This document shows positions 31,816 to 43,057 of a stretch of 64,000 bases of DNA, piece by piece. The notes beneath the pieces are model-generated. The model was not told the DNA's origin, did no database searches, and worked only from the letters and a program-made list of their open reading frames with translations. The stretch covers positions 47,356,357 through 47,420,356 of the forward strand of contig NC_086029.1 in assembly GCF_036323735.1 (NCBI RefSeq). Direction: 5' to 3'. A program made the translations under genes and the position numbers. This stretch comes from Rattus norvegicus. Lineage: Eukaryota > Chordata > Mammalia > Rodentia > Muridae. Numbering within the stretch: the stretch's first letter is position 1; every line of letters starts with the position of its first letter.

Positions 31816-31903
31816 GTTAACTGTTTTTGTCTACTAGGTCCCTTGTGTTTGTACTTTGAGGATTGTTGTAGTTGCACAACTTACATAGTCTTTGTATGTT
31901 TCC

Positions 31904-31906
<3 letters not shown>

Positions 31907-31960
<54 letters not shown>
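31907..31960 (+). repeat. (CA)27 microsatellite
   Basis: Uninterrupted AC/CA run, tail of the following SINE. Confidence 0.98.
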
Positions 31961-31962
<2 letters not shown>

Positions 31963-32116
31963 CCACACATGCATGTCACTTGAGCTCTCTGCTGGAAGGT
32001 TGAGGACAGCTTACAGGAGTCCGTTCTCTTCTTCCATCGTGTGAGTTTCTGTGATCCACCCCAGGTTGTCAGCTTTGGGAGCAAGCACCTTATCTAGTGA
32101 ACCATCTTGTTAGCCC
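31961..32116 (-). mobile_element. SINE of the B4/B3 group, antisense
   Basis: 'ctgctggaaggttgaggacagcttacaggagtccgttctcttcttcc' to 'gtgatccaccccaggttgtcagctttgggagcaagcaccttatctagtgaaccatcttgttagcccc' is a known rodent SINE pattern read backwards. Confidence 0.6.
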
Positions 32117-32995
32117 CTAAAATACGTTTTAGAAAAGATAGTTGCTACTTAAAAGAAATTATTCCTATGCTTTATCTGAGTGCTGGCTGTTTATATAGAG
32201 TAGGTAATTATAGAACAATTACTCTCTGTAGCAGAAGCACCAGGTTTTGTGCTGTTTGGATTGGATTGAGTTACAGGACTGAGACACAGCGACTCACTCA
32301 TTCCACTGTCAGTTCATTGTCTATAAAAAAGAACCAGCTCCCTTGTTCTGCAAAGCAAACCCATGTAGATGGTTTTGGAGATGAGTGGGTTAATAGTCAT
32401 GGTTTTCATGGTCTTCTATTTAGTCAGCTGTGGTTGCTAAAGGTGACTGTCTAGAAGGTGAGGTGAGCAGGGCCTTTCCTTCTGTCAGTGACTTCTATTC
32501 TGTGCATGCAGTTAACTTGAGAAAGGTGAATCTCTGTGTCTATGCAGTGTCTTCAGCAGTGTGGCAGTGTGACAGTGACACTTTGAGGTTGTTGTGCTTG
32601 AGTGGTTGTGGCAGGAAGGAGAGGATGAGGAAGATTTATGAAATAGCAAAGAAGAGGTGCTTGTGGGATGGGTGGATGTTGGCCCTTTGTAGATTTGGAG
32701 GTGGGTAGTGGAAGAGAAGGTGGAGGAAGGAGAAGACCTAAAACAAAAACAAAGCCACAAAGCCAGAGAAAAGATGGGTGGTGCCCTTTTTGATCTGCAG
32801 TTCTCCTCTTCGGGCCACAGGACTGTAAGAACGAAATTGTTTCATGGCATTGTATGTAACACAGGGCATATGGACCATAATCGGCTACAATTTCTTTGTG
32901 CTGAGCACTTGTATTCTACATTGTTATTTTGAAAGGCAAGGTTTTTGCTTATAAAGCACATATTTTCTCAGGTGAAATGAGTTTCTAAGAGTAAA
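32117..32995. other. Intron, nothing recognised
   Basis: The 115-codon frame at 32107-32454 has no domain, starts at the edge of a SINE and lacks splice-site support. Confidence 0.45.
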
Positions 32996-32997
32996 TT

Positions 32998-33110
32998 GAG
33001 GTAGGCAGTGGTGGCGCACACCTTTAGTCCCAGAGTTTGAGGTCAACCTGGTCTACAGAGTGAGTTCCAGAGTAGCCAGGGCTACCCAGAGAAACCCTGT
33101 CTTGAAAAAT
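32998..33110 (+). mobile_element. B1 SINE, sense, internally deleted
   Basis: 'ggcagtggtggcgcacacctttagtcccag' joins directly to 'agtttgaggtcaacctggtctacagag' and ends 'gaaaccctgtcttgaaaaat'; the usual 'cttgggaggcagaggcaggtgg' segment is missing. Confidence 0.85.
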
Positions 33111-33365
33111 AACAGATGAGCAGAAAGAGTGGACTGTGGCTAGAACACAAGTGGGCTAGGGAAGGACTCAGTTGGTCAAGGCTTGTCACTGTGTGAACGT
33201 GAGTGCCTGCGGTTGTCCTCCAGCACCTGGTTAAAATCCGGGTCTGGCTAGTGTATGCTGTAACCTGTGCTGGGGAGCTGGAGACAGGACAGGCAGTCTA
33301 GCTGAGTTAGTTAGCTCCAGGTTCAGGGAGAGAGAGGTCCTTTCTCAAACGGTAAAGCAGGGTGG

Positions 33366-33452
33366 GGGGCTGGAGAGATGACTGACCCAAGTCTGGTTCC
33401 CAGCATATATTGACATCAGTACACACATGCATACATAAAAGTAAACCTTAAA
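33366..33452 (+). mobile_element. B2 SINE, sense, internally deleted
   Basis: 'ggggggctggagagatgactgac' then 'tctggttcccagcat' and 'gtacacacatgcatacataaaagtaaacctt': head, middle and tail of B2 with the centre lost. Confidence 0.65.
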
Positions 33453-34704
33453 GAGAGTGTAGCGTATTTAATGTTGCTTCTGGTATCTGCAGACATGTGT
33501 ATACACCTGCACAAGCATTGGTGCATACATGCACTATGCACACAGAGAACAAAATGTGGGTCTGTGGTGCTCCTGAGGAGGCCAGTGAAGTTAGTCCTCA
33601 CTTGTTTGTGTATACTGTGTGCACATTAGAGATCATGAATTAGAACAGCATGAGATTTGAGCCCAGAACTAATTGAGATTTAATAAGAATGCTGGAGGTG
33701 TTAATGTTTAGTTGGAGATGAAGCTGAAGAGTAAAGTCTGTCTCTAAAGAGGGTTTGGGTGACTGCATAGTTTTAAAAAAAAAAACCCAAACAAGAAATA
33801 CAAGCAGCTTGAATTTAAATTGGCACAGAGGAATTCAGGAGGTGATTTACGACTCAGGGTTGGGAGTTAGTAGAATAGTTTGTCATGAATTATTCTCTGA
33901 AATGGATAAATTCCCAATGTCTGTAGGATATTTGCTAGGGAGAGGGAGTGATGGTTATGACATCACGGAAAGCCCCTCCCCTACCTTACTCTGTCCTTCC
34001 TTAATTCCCGCCTCATGTGTTGTTTGTCAGCCTGTGTGTGTGCTGAAGGACATCGCAGAACAAGGAAGTAAACCCCACTCTGCAAGGAAAGGATGTCACA
34101 CTGTGAATGCAGCCTGCACTGCCAGACTACATCAGACCACTGAAGTCTGAATAGTTAGAGTAGTTGAAGCTGGAGGACTCTGAAGCATGGACTTGGTGTG
34201 AGGATTGTGACAGGGCCGCCTCATTCTCACAGAATCCCCATTGATAGTAAAGTTCATAGGTATAAGACTTTGTTTTGTCAGGAAACAAGAATTCAAGGGT
34301 TTTTGAAAACTGAGAGGACAAAGACCTTTTTATGCCATCTTCTCTTTGGAGGCAACTATGTGCATTAGTATGCTGGTTCTTCTATAGCCACACCCCCACC
34401 TCCCCTCCGCAGAGCATTTCCATTGTTGTTCCACTGTTCTGGTTCACTGCATGTCTGCGAGAGGCCAAGTAGTACTTTGCTAAGTGTACAGTGGTCACTG
34501 GAACATGCTGATAGATAATGCTTGGTCAGACCAGAAGGTAGTGTGCCTGTAACTGGATGGGGAAGGGATTCAAACACCAGCATGGAAACTAATGCATTTT
34601 TATCCATGAGATGTGATGGCTGTCAACTATAGAAGGTTACATCTGTATTGGAGATCATTTGTTGCTGAAGATACATGTAGCACCATATGCATGATGAACC
34701 GGGA

Positions 34705-34860
34705 AAAACAGTAAGGGTTAGAGTTAGGCTTAGTGGCATATACTTATAATCACAACCCTTGGGAGGCTGAGACAGGAGAGCTGCCACAAGTAAATATAGG
34801 CTAGCCTGTGTTACACATCGTATTTGAGGTTAGCCTGGACAACACCTCTTTTCCCAAACC
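34705..34860 (+). mobile_element. B1-like SINE, sense, divergent
   Basis: 'aggcttagtggcatatacttataatcacaacccttgggaggctgagacaggagagctgcc' and 'gaggttagcctggacaacac'. Confidence 0.6.
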
Positions 34861-36860
34861 AAACACACATACTGAGAGAGTAAAGAAGTGGTCAGTGGCT
34901 GGTGAGGTGGTGCGAGCGAGCATGGCAGGGCTGGGAATAGAGGTGCAGACTCTCACTGTGATGTGAACACAGTGAGGTGGGGGAGTGACAAGGAGTCGCC
35001 CAGCAGCTGGCAGAACTGATACCAAGTAAAAAGTTAATCAGGAAATAAAATCCAAGTTGTCCTTTGGGAGGGAAGTCGTAGAATGAATCGAGGGGAGAGA
35101 GTTCAGGGGAGTCCCCCATCTTTGTTCAGACTAAAAGTGGGGGGGGGCAGGAAGGAGAGGAGAGGGGGAAGGTGAGTGGGAGTGTGGGAGAGCTCAGGAA
35201 CAGAGAAGGTATTTGAAAGTACACACGCAGAACATTCTTTAATCATGTTGAAGGGAGGAGTGCAGTAGGGCTGTTAGAGCAGGAGCTTCTGCTGTAGGAG
35301 CCCCAGGACTAAGCTGGACCACTTGTTAAGTGAGTGATGACTAGAGGGAGAGAGCGAGTTGCAGGCAGCATCACACTGGAGGGAGGAACAGAGAGGTGGC
35401 TGATAATCCCAAGTTTGTCTTTGGCCCACTACAGAGAGCTTTAGATTCGAGTAGAGGAGGAGCTGGAGCAGTAGGTAGGCGTGCACATGCTGAGTGGTCT
35501 TGGTGGAAGAGTGGCTCGCTTGATAACTGCCTTATCTGCTTAGAGATGGTGATTAGAAGTTCTACTACATTTGGGGATAGGACAGGCCAGTTCTCTTATT
35601 TTCTGGTATAGCTTCATGGGTAATTCCTCTCTCCTGAGGATGAAGGGTTGGAATGCTGTGCTTTTCTTGGGATCCAGGATAACTGGGGGTTGAGGATAGT
35701 GACTGGGGACATTTAGGTCCTTTGGGAAGTTTGGAACCAAGAACACAATCGGAAGATCCCTCAGTTACTCTTGCCTCTTCCTTCCCCTCTTGAAGGAATG
35801 AGTTGGTTAGGTATCCTCAGCTTTTAGGCTCACACTCTGAGTTATTATTAACGTGTCTACATGCAGACCTGATTAAGTGACTCAAAATAAAGGAGACAGC
35901 TGCAAAACAAGGGCAGAGATACAATGATCATCTTCAGCTTCAGTCACCATGTAGAGACAGGTGGGGTCTCAGCTCTTTTTAGCAGAAGGAACTTCCAAAG
36001 TGTCTGTTACAGTAGCATTTCTCTGTAAAAGTTTTGTGTGGGAAGTAAATTACACTCTCAGTAATGGTTTATTAGAGATGTAAGTGGCTAACAACTGTGT
36101 TTTTGTTATTTCTGGACCTTGTTTTTCTCTCTTCTAAGTCAATGGTTTATTAAAGTTATATACATAGTTACAGGTATATAAAAGTATATAGCTAACTAAG
36201 CATATATATGCATTTACTAATATAAATTATATGTAAATTTTATATATAGAATTATATATGTGAAGTGTTGTACTTTTAGACCATTTTATTTAGTGCAATC
36301 AGAAACGGTAGAGGAGGTCGGTCTTTATGCCTGTCTTAGAAATTGGATTACAGAAAAGGCTTACAGGCTACTGAGTTAACATGTTCTTTCTAAATGCCTT
36401 CTGCCTGATAGGCAGTTTGTTTAAAACAGATACACAAGTGGTTACGCTAGTGTCGAGATTAGGGAGAGAAATCTAACAATATAGTGTGTGTTTCTCAGTC
36501 TGAACCTTGTTTGAATACAGAGAACTACTGGTCATCTGACTCACCTCTTACAGGTTTTTAAGATCTAGAATCTGAGAGAAAACGTGACCCCATAATTGTA
36601 GGTGGCATTTGTAGGTAAGCGAGCCATTGGAAGGGATTTAAAATTCTTAGCCCTGTGTTTGCTGTTCACATCACCATTAATTCCTGTTTGCAGGTCAGTA
36701 AAGGGAGGCACCACATTTCAAAACTTTATAGTAGTGAAAAAGTGGAAACCACCTACCTAGTGCTCAGTGGGTGTTTGCTAAAACACTCAGGTCTGTTCAG
36801 TGGGACAGTGTGAACCCACTGAGTATATGCAAATGTGTTCTGTAAACTTGTAAAATTCAC
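34861..36860. other. Intron; AT-rich middle
   Basis: Purine-rich between 35030 and 35520, then AT-rich with TATATA-type low-complexity sequence at 36160-36265. No exon supported; minus-strand frames in the purine-rich part are compositional. Confidence 0.45.
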
Positions 36861-36864
36861 TTTT

Positions 36865-37025
36865 GCTTTGTGGTTGTTTGTATTGTGTATATGCCATGTG
36901 GTCCTGGGGCCTGTGGAAGCCAGGAGAGGATGGTAGATGTGGTGCTCACAACCACACTTGAACCTCTGCAGAAGGAGCCAGCTTGCTGTTTTTGCTGCTG
37001 GGGCATTTCTCCAGCTCTGCAAGTA
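36865..37025 (-). mobile_element. B3/B2-family SINE, antisense, degraded
   Basis: 'tggggcctgtggaagccaggagaggatggtagat' and 'gctgctggggcatttctccagctc' with the body between. Confidence 0.5.
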
Positions 37026-37204
37026 AAAGTTGATTTAAAGTTACACCAAGTTTTCCAGAAGGAGCCAAATTTGCATGACCCCTGTAGACAGTCAAGCTTC
37101 ATGGGAGTTTTAGTTTCCTTTTTTGTGTTTAATATCTTTTTAAAACCGCATAATTTTAAAAATTGTTATTTTTATGTAAAAGTGGTAAAAAGAGCTGATG
37201 TTTT

Positions 37205-37248
37205 AAGTTTCAGAGAGTAGATGTATAAGTTTCAGAGAGTAGATGTAT
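37205..37248 (+). repeat. Exact 22-bp tandem duplication
   Basis: AAGTTTCAGAGAGTAGATGTAT occurs twice head to tail with no mismatch. Confidence 0.97.
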
Positions 37249-37659
37249 TTTTGAACAGCACACTTAAGGCTTGGTGGGATTAGACTGGACAACACGGCCG
37301 GCTTGGAGGACTCAGTGGGGGGTGAGAATAGGCTGTAAGCAGTGAGTCTGAGGGGTGAGAACCGGGGTCAGGGTAGATGTGCAGCAGGGAGGGCAGTGTG
37401 AAAGGCCTTGCTCTCAAGCTGAAGGCTACCCAGGAGATTATGGGATGTGCTGGAAGGAAGGGACAGAGGCCTGGGAGATAAAAGCTTTGGTTTGAGATAC
37501 TGGGCTGGTGATGATGTCCATTAATCAAGGTAGAGAATACAGGAGGAGATGGTTTTCTCCCCTGTCCTTGTTTGTGAGAAAGGCAAGTGATGGGAAATTG
37601 TAAACTCAGTTTAACATGGGGTCAAGAGCAGTAGTTTTGCATATGAGATTTAATATCTT

Positions 37660-37785
37660 TACCATGCATCTCTCTGACTTGGGGTGACTTACTTTTTATT
37701 TAGGGCCTTAGTTTTCTCATACGGAACAGTGGGCATAATGGTGCGATTATGCAGTTAATTAGTAGAGGATAAGTGAGTTAAAAAG
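37660..37785 (+). mobile_element. MIR SINE remnant, sense
   Basis: 'gacttggggtgacttactttttatttagggccttagttttctcatac' is a recognisable MIR core. A young ID element interrupts the locus just downstream. Confidence 0.65.
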
Positions 37786-37794
37786 ATGCTTCGT

Positions 37795-37880
37795 AGGGGT
37801 TGGGGATTTAACTCAGTGGTAGAGCGCTTGCCTAGGAAGCGCAAGGCCCTGGGTTCGGTCCCCAGCTGGGGGGTGGGGGG
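37795..37880 (+). mobile_element. ID SINE, sense, with G-rich tail
   Basis: Complete ID body (AGGAAG form) ending CCCCAGCT, followed by GGGGGGTGGGGGG instead of CCGAAAA. An 11-bp direct repeat AGATGCTTCGT flanks the whole unit near 37784-37794 and 37881-37891, so the odd tail lies inside the original insertion. Confidence 0.93.
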
Positions 37881-37891
37881 AGATGCTTCGT

Positions 37892-39110
37892 GCAGTGAGT
37901 TATAACAGGGAAAGTTTAGTTCACTGGGTCATTGGAAATGTGAGGGCCTTGATCTCAGGAGAGATCTGAGCTAGAAGAGAGCCATCCAGGACTAGTGTGT
38001 GCTCCTGGTAGAGCGTTTTCCTGGCATCTGTTTTATATCCTTAGGTTAGAAATCTGTTGTTCCCATGTGGTTACTGAGGCAACCCCACGCTTCTCTCTGA
38101 CATACACTTTAGCTGCTTTCCAGTGGCTATTCCCCATTCTAGGATGTTAGTGGAATAGAACATTCCAAGACCCATGCTCACAGTACTGTCTAGTATTGTC
38201 TTCGGTTTATTAACCCCTCCCCAATTTTTCATTTGATGGAAAATTTCATTTTTTTTTGATAGAGGGAATATGTAGCAATCTGTCATATGTTGGAATTAGA
38301 ATTTTTTTTACTAGTTTGGGACAGTTAGCATTCCATTTGCCTAAATTAATTTTTTTGCATACTAATTTATTACTTAGGACTTTTATTCTTCCATGTTTGA
38401 GATATATTCTGGTATCTTTGTATGACTCAGTCAATTTATGACTTATGGGAAGCATCTTGAGGTGTGGAGAACTTTGGTATATGATGGCGTTTATAAGGAG
38501 TAGGCGGGGCCTATGGCCTGTTAGGCTCCTGACTCTTACTTCCCACACCTATACATCATAAGTGAGGCTGCTTCTTGTAGGGCTGCTGCAGGATTAAATA
38601 TGTCAGCATCCACCGAGTGTGTAAGCTGAGGGGTGGGTATGTAGTGTCAGCCAACGTGGTTTTCCTTGTAGTTTCATTAATAATGTTGGCATGGCAGCAC
38701 ATGGTACAGCCTATTGGGTTTTGCTTTTTAAAAAAGGCTGCCATTGTTTTCTGGAGGTTTTGATAAATGTTCTTGTTTTACAGGATTTCACTTGAAGTCC
38801 CCTGTTGGTGTAATTGCTTTTTCTGTAATACCACTTGATCATCTTATTGAGAATTAGAGAAATGGATTATTTTCTCTTCTGTGTTTAGTATCAGAACAAT
38901 GGCATTTCTTTCTTTTTTCTTCTTCATCACTTACCTACTGTGACTTTGGAAAATTTACTTATAAAATGACATGGGAAAGACTGTTTTTCTTCTGCCACTT
39001 TAGTCTGCCATGTAACTGGGCACAGAGTTTATTAATCACACGGTATCATTTTTAGATAATTATAGCTTTAGTTCATGAAATAACATTTTTGACATTTTCT
39101 TTCTTATACT
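37892..39110. other. Intron, nothing recognised
   Basis: A TTTTACAG acceptor-like site near 38780 is followed by only a weak GTGTAA donor after 24 nt; I do not call an exon. Confidence 0.45.
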
Positions 39111-39112
39111 TA

Positions 39113-39305
39113 TTAATTTCTACATTCATGAGTGTTCTGCATATATATGTTTGTACCATGTTCTTCTTGGAGCTGTTGGACGTTAGCAGATCACCTGGAA
39201 CTGGAGTTACAGATGGCTGTGAGTCTCAGCTTGGGTGCTGGAAACTAAACCCAGATCCATTGCAAGAACAAGTGTGCTTAGCTGCTGAGACATTTCTCTG
39301 GGCCC
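39113..39305 (-). mobile_element. B3-type SINE, antisense
   Basis: 'gttggacgttagcagatcacctggaactggagttacagatggctgtgagtctcagcttgggtgctggaaactaaacccagatcc' is a reversed B3/B2 body. A (TTAA)-type AT stretch follows at 39318-39348. Confidence 0.82.
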
Positions 39306-39569
39306 TAATTTTAGATTTTAATTAAATTAATCAATTAATTAATTAATATTTTTTGCTTCTTTTCAGTTGGTACCTTTTGAGCCACTTAAATTGTCCTTTT
39401 GAATTCCATGGTGTAACATATTTTTCATATAGACTAAAATTATTTATGAAGTATGCATAAAGCATAGGTACAATTAGAGAGCATTAGAAAATGTATATTT
39501 GACTTAGTTTAATAAAATGGTACCTAATTAATCTTTGAAGCTCCTTGTATAACTATCTGCTTTTGTTGT

Positions 39570-39665
39570 TGTAACCAGGCCTTATTGTAGAACTCCAGGT
39601 GGCCTGGAATTCATAGAGATCTGCCTGCTTTTTCCTTCTATGTGCACCATTATGGTGTGGAGTTA
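39570..39665 (-). mobile_element. B1 fragment, antisense
   Basis: 'aggtggcctggaattcatagagatctgcctgctttttccttctatgtgcaccattatg'. Confidence 0.5.
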
Positions 39666-39765
39666 GAGGCACTTTATAGCTTGGTGTCACTACAAACTGT
39701 TGTGGTTAGTGAAAGCTTTCTACCTGGCCTCTGTTTTGATCGGATCCCACCAGAGCGAGCGCTCA

Positions 39766-39805
39766 CTGCTCCTTGCAGCCACAGCCTGCTCCTTGCAGCC
39801 ACAGC
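39766..39805 (+). repeat. 20-bp tandem duplication
   Basis: CTGCTCCTTGCAGCCACAGC occurs twice in a row, exact. Confidence 0.95.
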
Positions 39806-40675
39806 CTTCCAGAGCTGGCCGGGCTGCCTTTGTAAACACTAGCAAGTGGGTGTAGCTGTTCACTAGTCTCTGGCACTAAGCTCAGTATCTCCCTCTATTC
39901 CCTATGGTGGGTCCACAGCCTTTTGACATCCTGAGGATAAGGATACGTTAGGGGTTAATTGTACCCACTTATTTCTCAGACAGCTAACAAGCAGTTTGCA
40001 AGTTTAGTCATAGAAAAGCACTTGAGTTTAGTTCTTAAACAGTTCATAGACTGTTACTAGCCTTTGGCAGAATGTGAGCTAAAGCACACAGAGAGATTTC
40101 ACAGAGTCCCAGGAGATGTTCCTCCTGTAGGGTTGTACATGTTTGTCATTAGTGTCTACTCTTAGCCACAACAGTTTGTGAATGATTCCATTTATGAGGG
40201 AAAAGGAACAAATTGACTATATATGATTTTCAGAAATTAAAAAATACGTGATTGTCTAATGTTTTAAGGCTCTTCAAAAGAAAATCATACCCAGAGCAAG
40301 ACTGCAAAAGCAGCTCATTGGTGTTTGGAATTCTCTATTTGCAGTGAAGGTTTTAGGCTACAGATTCTCAACTTTTTCTTTTTGAGGAGTCAACTTGCTT
40401 GATGCCAGTTGGGATGGTTTATCAGACAATTTGTTTAAAGTAACAAAGGGTCTAGATTTCTAGTGCGAATTGTGCTGCTAACCTCAGTATGTGATGGTTA
40501 AGTAGTACAAAACCCAGGAGCAAGTTGTGTGACTTGTAGACGTGTGTCAGCCTTTGCTGAGGGCTGCTTTTCATGAGTCATGATTAATGCATGGTGCTTC
40601 TAAAAGGTGTCAAAATTTTTATTTTAGCTTTCATTATTTAAATCAGTACTGAATATTTTAATAAAAAGAATACTG

Positions 40676-40858
40676 GAGGCTGGAAAGATGACTTATCAGT
40701 TAAGAGCACTTGCTGACTGCTCTTCCAGAGGACTAGGTTCAATTCCCAGCACCCATACAGTAGCTCACAACTTGCTGTATGTACCATCTTCATGGCATGT
40801 GCATGACACACAGATATACATGCAGGCAAAACACTCATGCATAAACCATTAAAAAACA
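40676..40858 (+). mobile_element. B2 SINE, sense
   Basis: 'ggaggctggaaagatgacttatcagttaagagcacttgctgactgctcttccagaggactaggttcaattcccagcaccc' to 'gcaggcaaaacactcatgcataaa', full length and fairly intact. Confidence 0.9.
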
Positions 40859-41919
40859 TGAGGAAACCAAAAGAACACGGAGAGCTTGTTTGGTCCAGGC
40901 TGGTTGTTTGGTCCAGGCTGGTGGGGACTTTGATGTCACCTGTCTGTGCTGAGACCGTCCAGCTTGCAGCAGCAGTGTAGGTGCTGCAGGCAAGCAGGGT
41001 GAAGCAGAGATGGAGACCGCTGTGTTAGAGCTCAGAGGTAGGGACTGAATTGATACTCCTCCATAGTTCTTAGTAGTCCTTGCCAGGAGACAGACATTAG
41101 CGAAGCAAAACGCCGTGACGTAAATGTACTTATTAATGCCACTGGCTCAGTTGTTTTTAAAAGCAGAATTATGGTGGTGGTCACTTTGTTGTTGGATGGC
41201 CCTCCTTGCCATGCACTTGGTGTCTCATCTGAGAAGGCTGTCCTCTAGGGGGAGGTCAGGAATGGAGGCAGTGACTTCAGAACAGGCACCTTGGAATTTA
41301 TAAATAACTCACAAATTCAGATTGCTTACCCAGTAGAGTGAACATTTACTTCTATTAGGATGGCAGAGTTGGACTTTTAACTCAGAAGTTCAAAAGTAGC
41401 AGAAATAACTAAAGAACAAAATATTTGGCAATAATAAATAATGGAGATTTCAGATATATATCATTTGCCAAAAAAGATCTTATTTTAGACTTAGTTTTCT
41501 TAGTATTTGGTAGTATTATTTGGATTTCTAGGAATAAGTAATAGAATGTCAGTTGTTGGGACTTATAGCCGTTGACACGAGCTGTTTCAGTCTAGATTTT
41601 TAAAATCTTTTTGGTGGCTTACCTGAAATGGACTACACTCAGACAGCATGACCTTTGGATGGTAACTTGAGAGTATAGGATAAGTTGGAGAAAGGATTAT
41701 GGAAAGAGGTGATTGGGAGGGTGCCATTATGTAAAGGGTAGGTAGGGACTTACAGGACTTCAGACAGTAGGACAGAAGACAGCTCACCTAGATGACTTAG
41801 CTTAGGTAGATAGGTTTTGTTTTTTCTTTCTTACAGTCTGTAATACCTATGACTACCAGGATCTTTGGTTTTGCTGGTTTGTTTCTTTGTAGTTTACTTG
41901 CTTTAAAAACAAAACAAAA

Positions 41920-42065
41920 CGTGTGTGGCTAAGTCATTGGCTGCTCTTTTAGAGGACTCAACTTCAAATATATGGAAGCTCACCACTGTCTGGAACCCAA
42001 GTTTCAAGAGACCCAGCACTCTCACACAGACAAAACAATGCACAGAAAATACAAGTAAATCATTA
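41920..42065 (+). mobile_element. B2-family SINE, sense, degraded
   Basis: 'ttggctgctcttttagaggactcaacttca' and 'cacagacaaaacaatgcacagaaaatacaag' keep the B2 order. Confidence 0.5.
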
Positions 42066-43021
42066 AAAAAGAATTTATATTGAAAAAAAACCTTCTTTTA
42101 AAGCTTAGCACACAAGCCCAACTATCTTAGGAATCAATAAATTTTGCTGTTTGTCTTATCTGTCTGTCTACTTATTCATTCACTCAGTCAGTCAGCTTGG
42201 AAACTAGGCCAACACAAGCAACTGCTTTCTTTGGAATGCTCAGTGAATAGGATAGCTTAAAAATAATTTTTTGAAAGTTACATTGTAGCCTGTTTGTCTT
42301 TGCTTCTCTCTTGTTACTCTTCTTGTATTCTTGGTTGCTAGCTGTGAGCTGGTCCTCACTTTCCTGTCAGCTATCATGATGGGCACAACAGTCCTGAAGT
42401 GGAAGCAGTGAACAGGAGAGGCTGTGAGAAAAGTGAGGTGGGCAGGTGGACCAGTTGGAGAACTAGGGAGGGCTTATGGTAGCATGTGTAAAATGTCTTT
42501 GAACTTAATCTACAAATAATGTGGTAAACTTACACACTGTCTTTTCTACAGGTAGTTCTTATTACCTTGGCTAAAATAGTGAACTAAATAGTGAAAAGTG
42601 AACTAAAATATTTATGGTGTGTGCAAATTGTACAAGATCATAAAAAGCAGTTTATTTCCTTAGAGATAAATTATATAAAACTTCACAGTGCTCATGCTTA
42701 CTTGATGCCTAGAAATGCCTGAAGTGTTTGTTGGTCATAGGCACATTTAAACATTTTTTTCTTTCTAAAGTGATAAATGATTACATATATTTTCATTTGC
42801 TCTAAATGATTAGAAATTATTCAAATAAATGTAAATGTTAGTAACGTAAATTGACAAATTTGAAATAATTTATCTGTATTTTGGGGGTTATAGTTATATT
42901 AGATACTCCACAGTTAGGGGTAATTGTCTTATACCATCATATCTTATCGTAATTTGTTTTTCTTTACACAGTGTTATAGTTTTGCCGCTGGACTCTTCCC
43001 TCCCTTCCCCCACCCCATCAG
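42066..43021. other. Intron upstream of the candidate exon
   Basis: AT-rich, almost free of recognisable repeats from 42500 on, ending in a pyrimidine tract at 42991-43019. Confidence 0.5.
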
Positions 43022-43057
43022 GATGATATGAGACTTGAAAGAAGACGATGCATACAG
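43022..43057 (+). other. Candidate 36-nt internal exon (probably 5' untranslated)
   Basis: Preceded by a 29-base pyrimidine-rich tract (CTCTTCCCTCCCTTCCCCCA-type) and CATCAG, and followed by GTGACT, with CAG at the exon end. Thirty-six nucleotides is short but within the microexon range. One frame is open throughout (12 codons from GAT to CAG); another ATG is closed after one codon by TGA. No protein family is recognised. Because the first exon has no ATG, this could be a second leader exon or carry an initiator at 43028. The donor is weaker than usual (GTGACT rather than GTRAGT), so the exon may be alternative or spurious. Confidence 0.4.

Noticed and set aside
33755..34150. 131-codon plus-strand frame
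   Set aside because: Mixed composition, no motif, no upstream acceptor, starts at an A-run.
38770..38810. Possible 24-nt exon after TTTTACAG
   Set aside because: The following GTGTAA is a poor donor, the segment is very short, and no other support exists.
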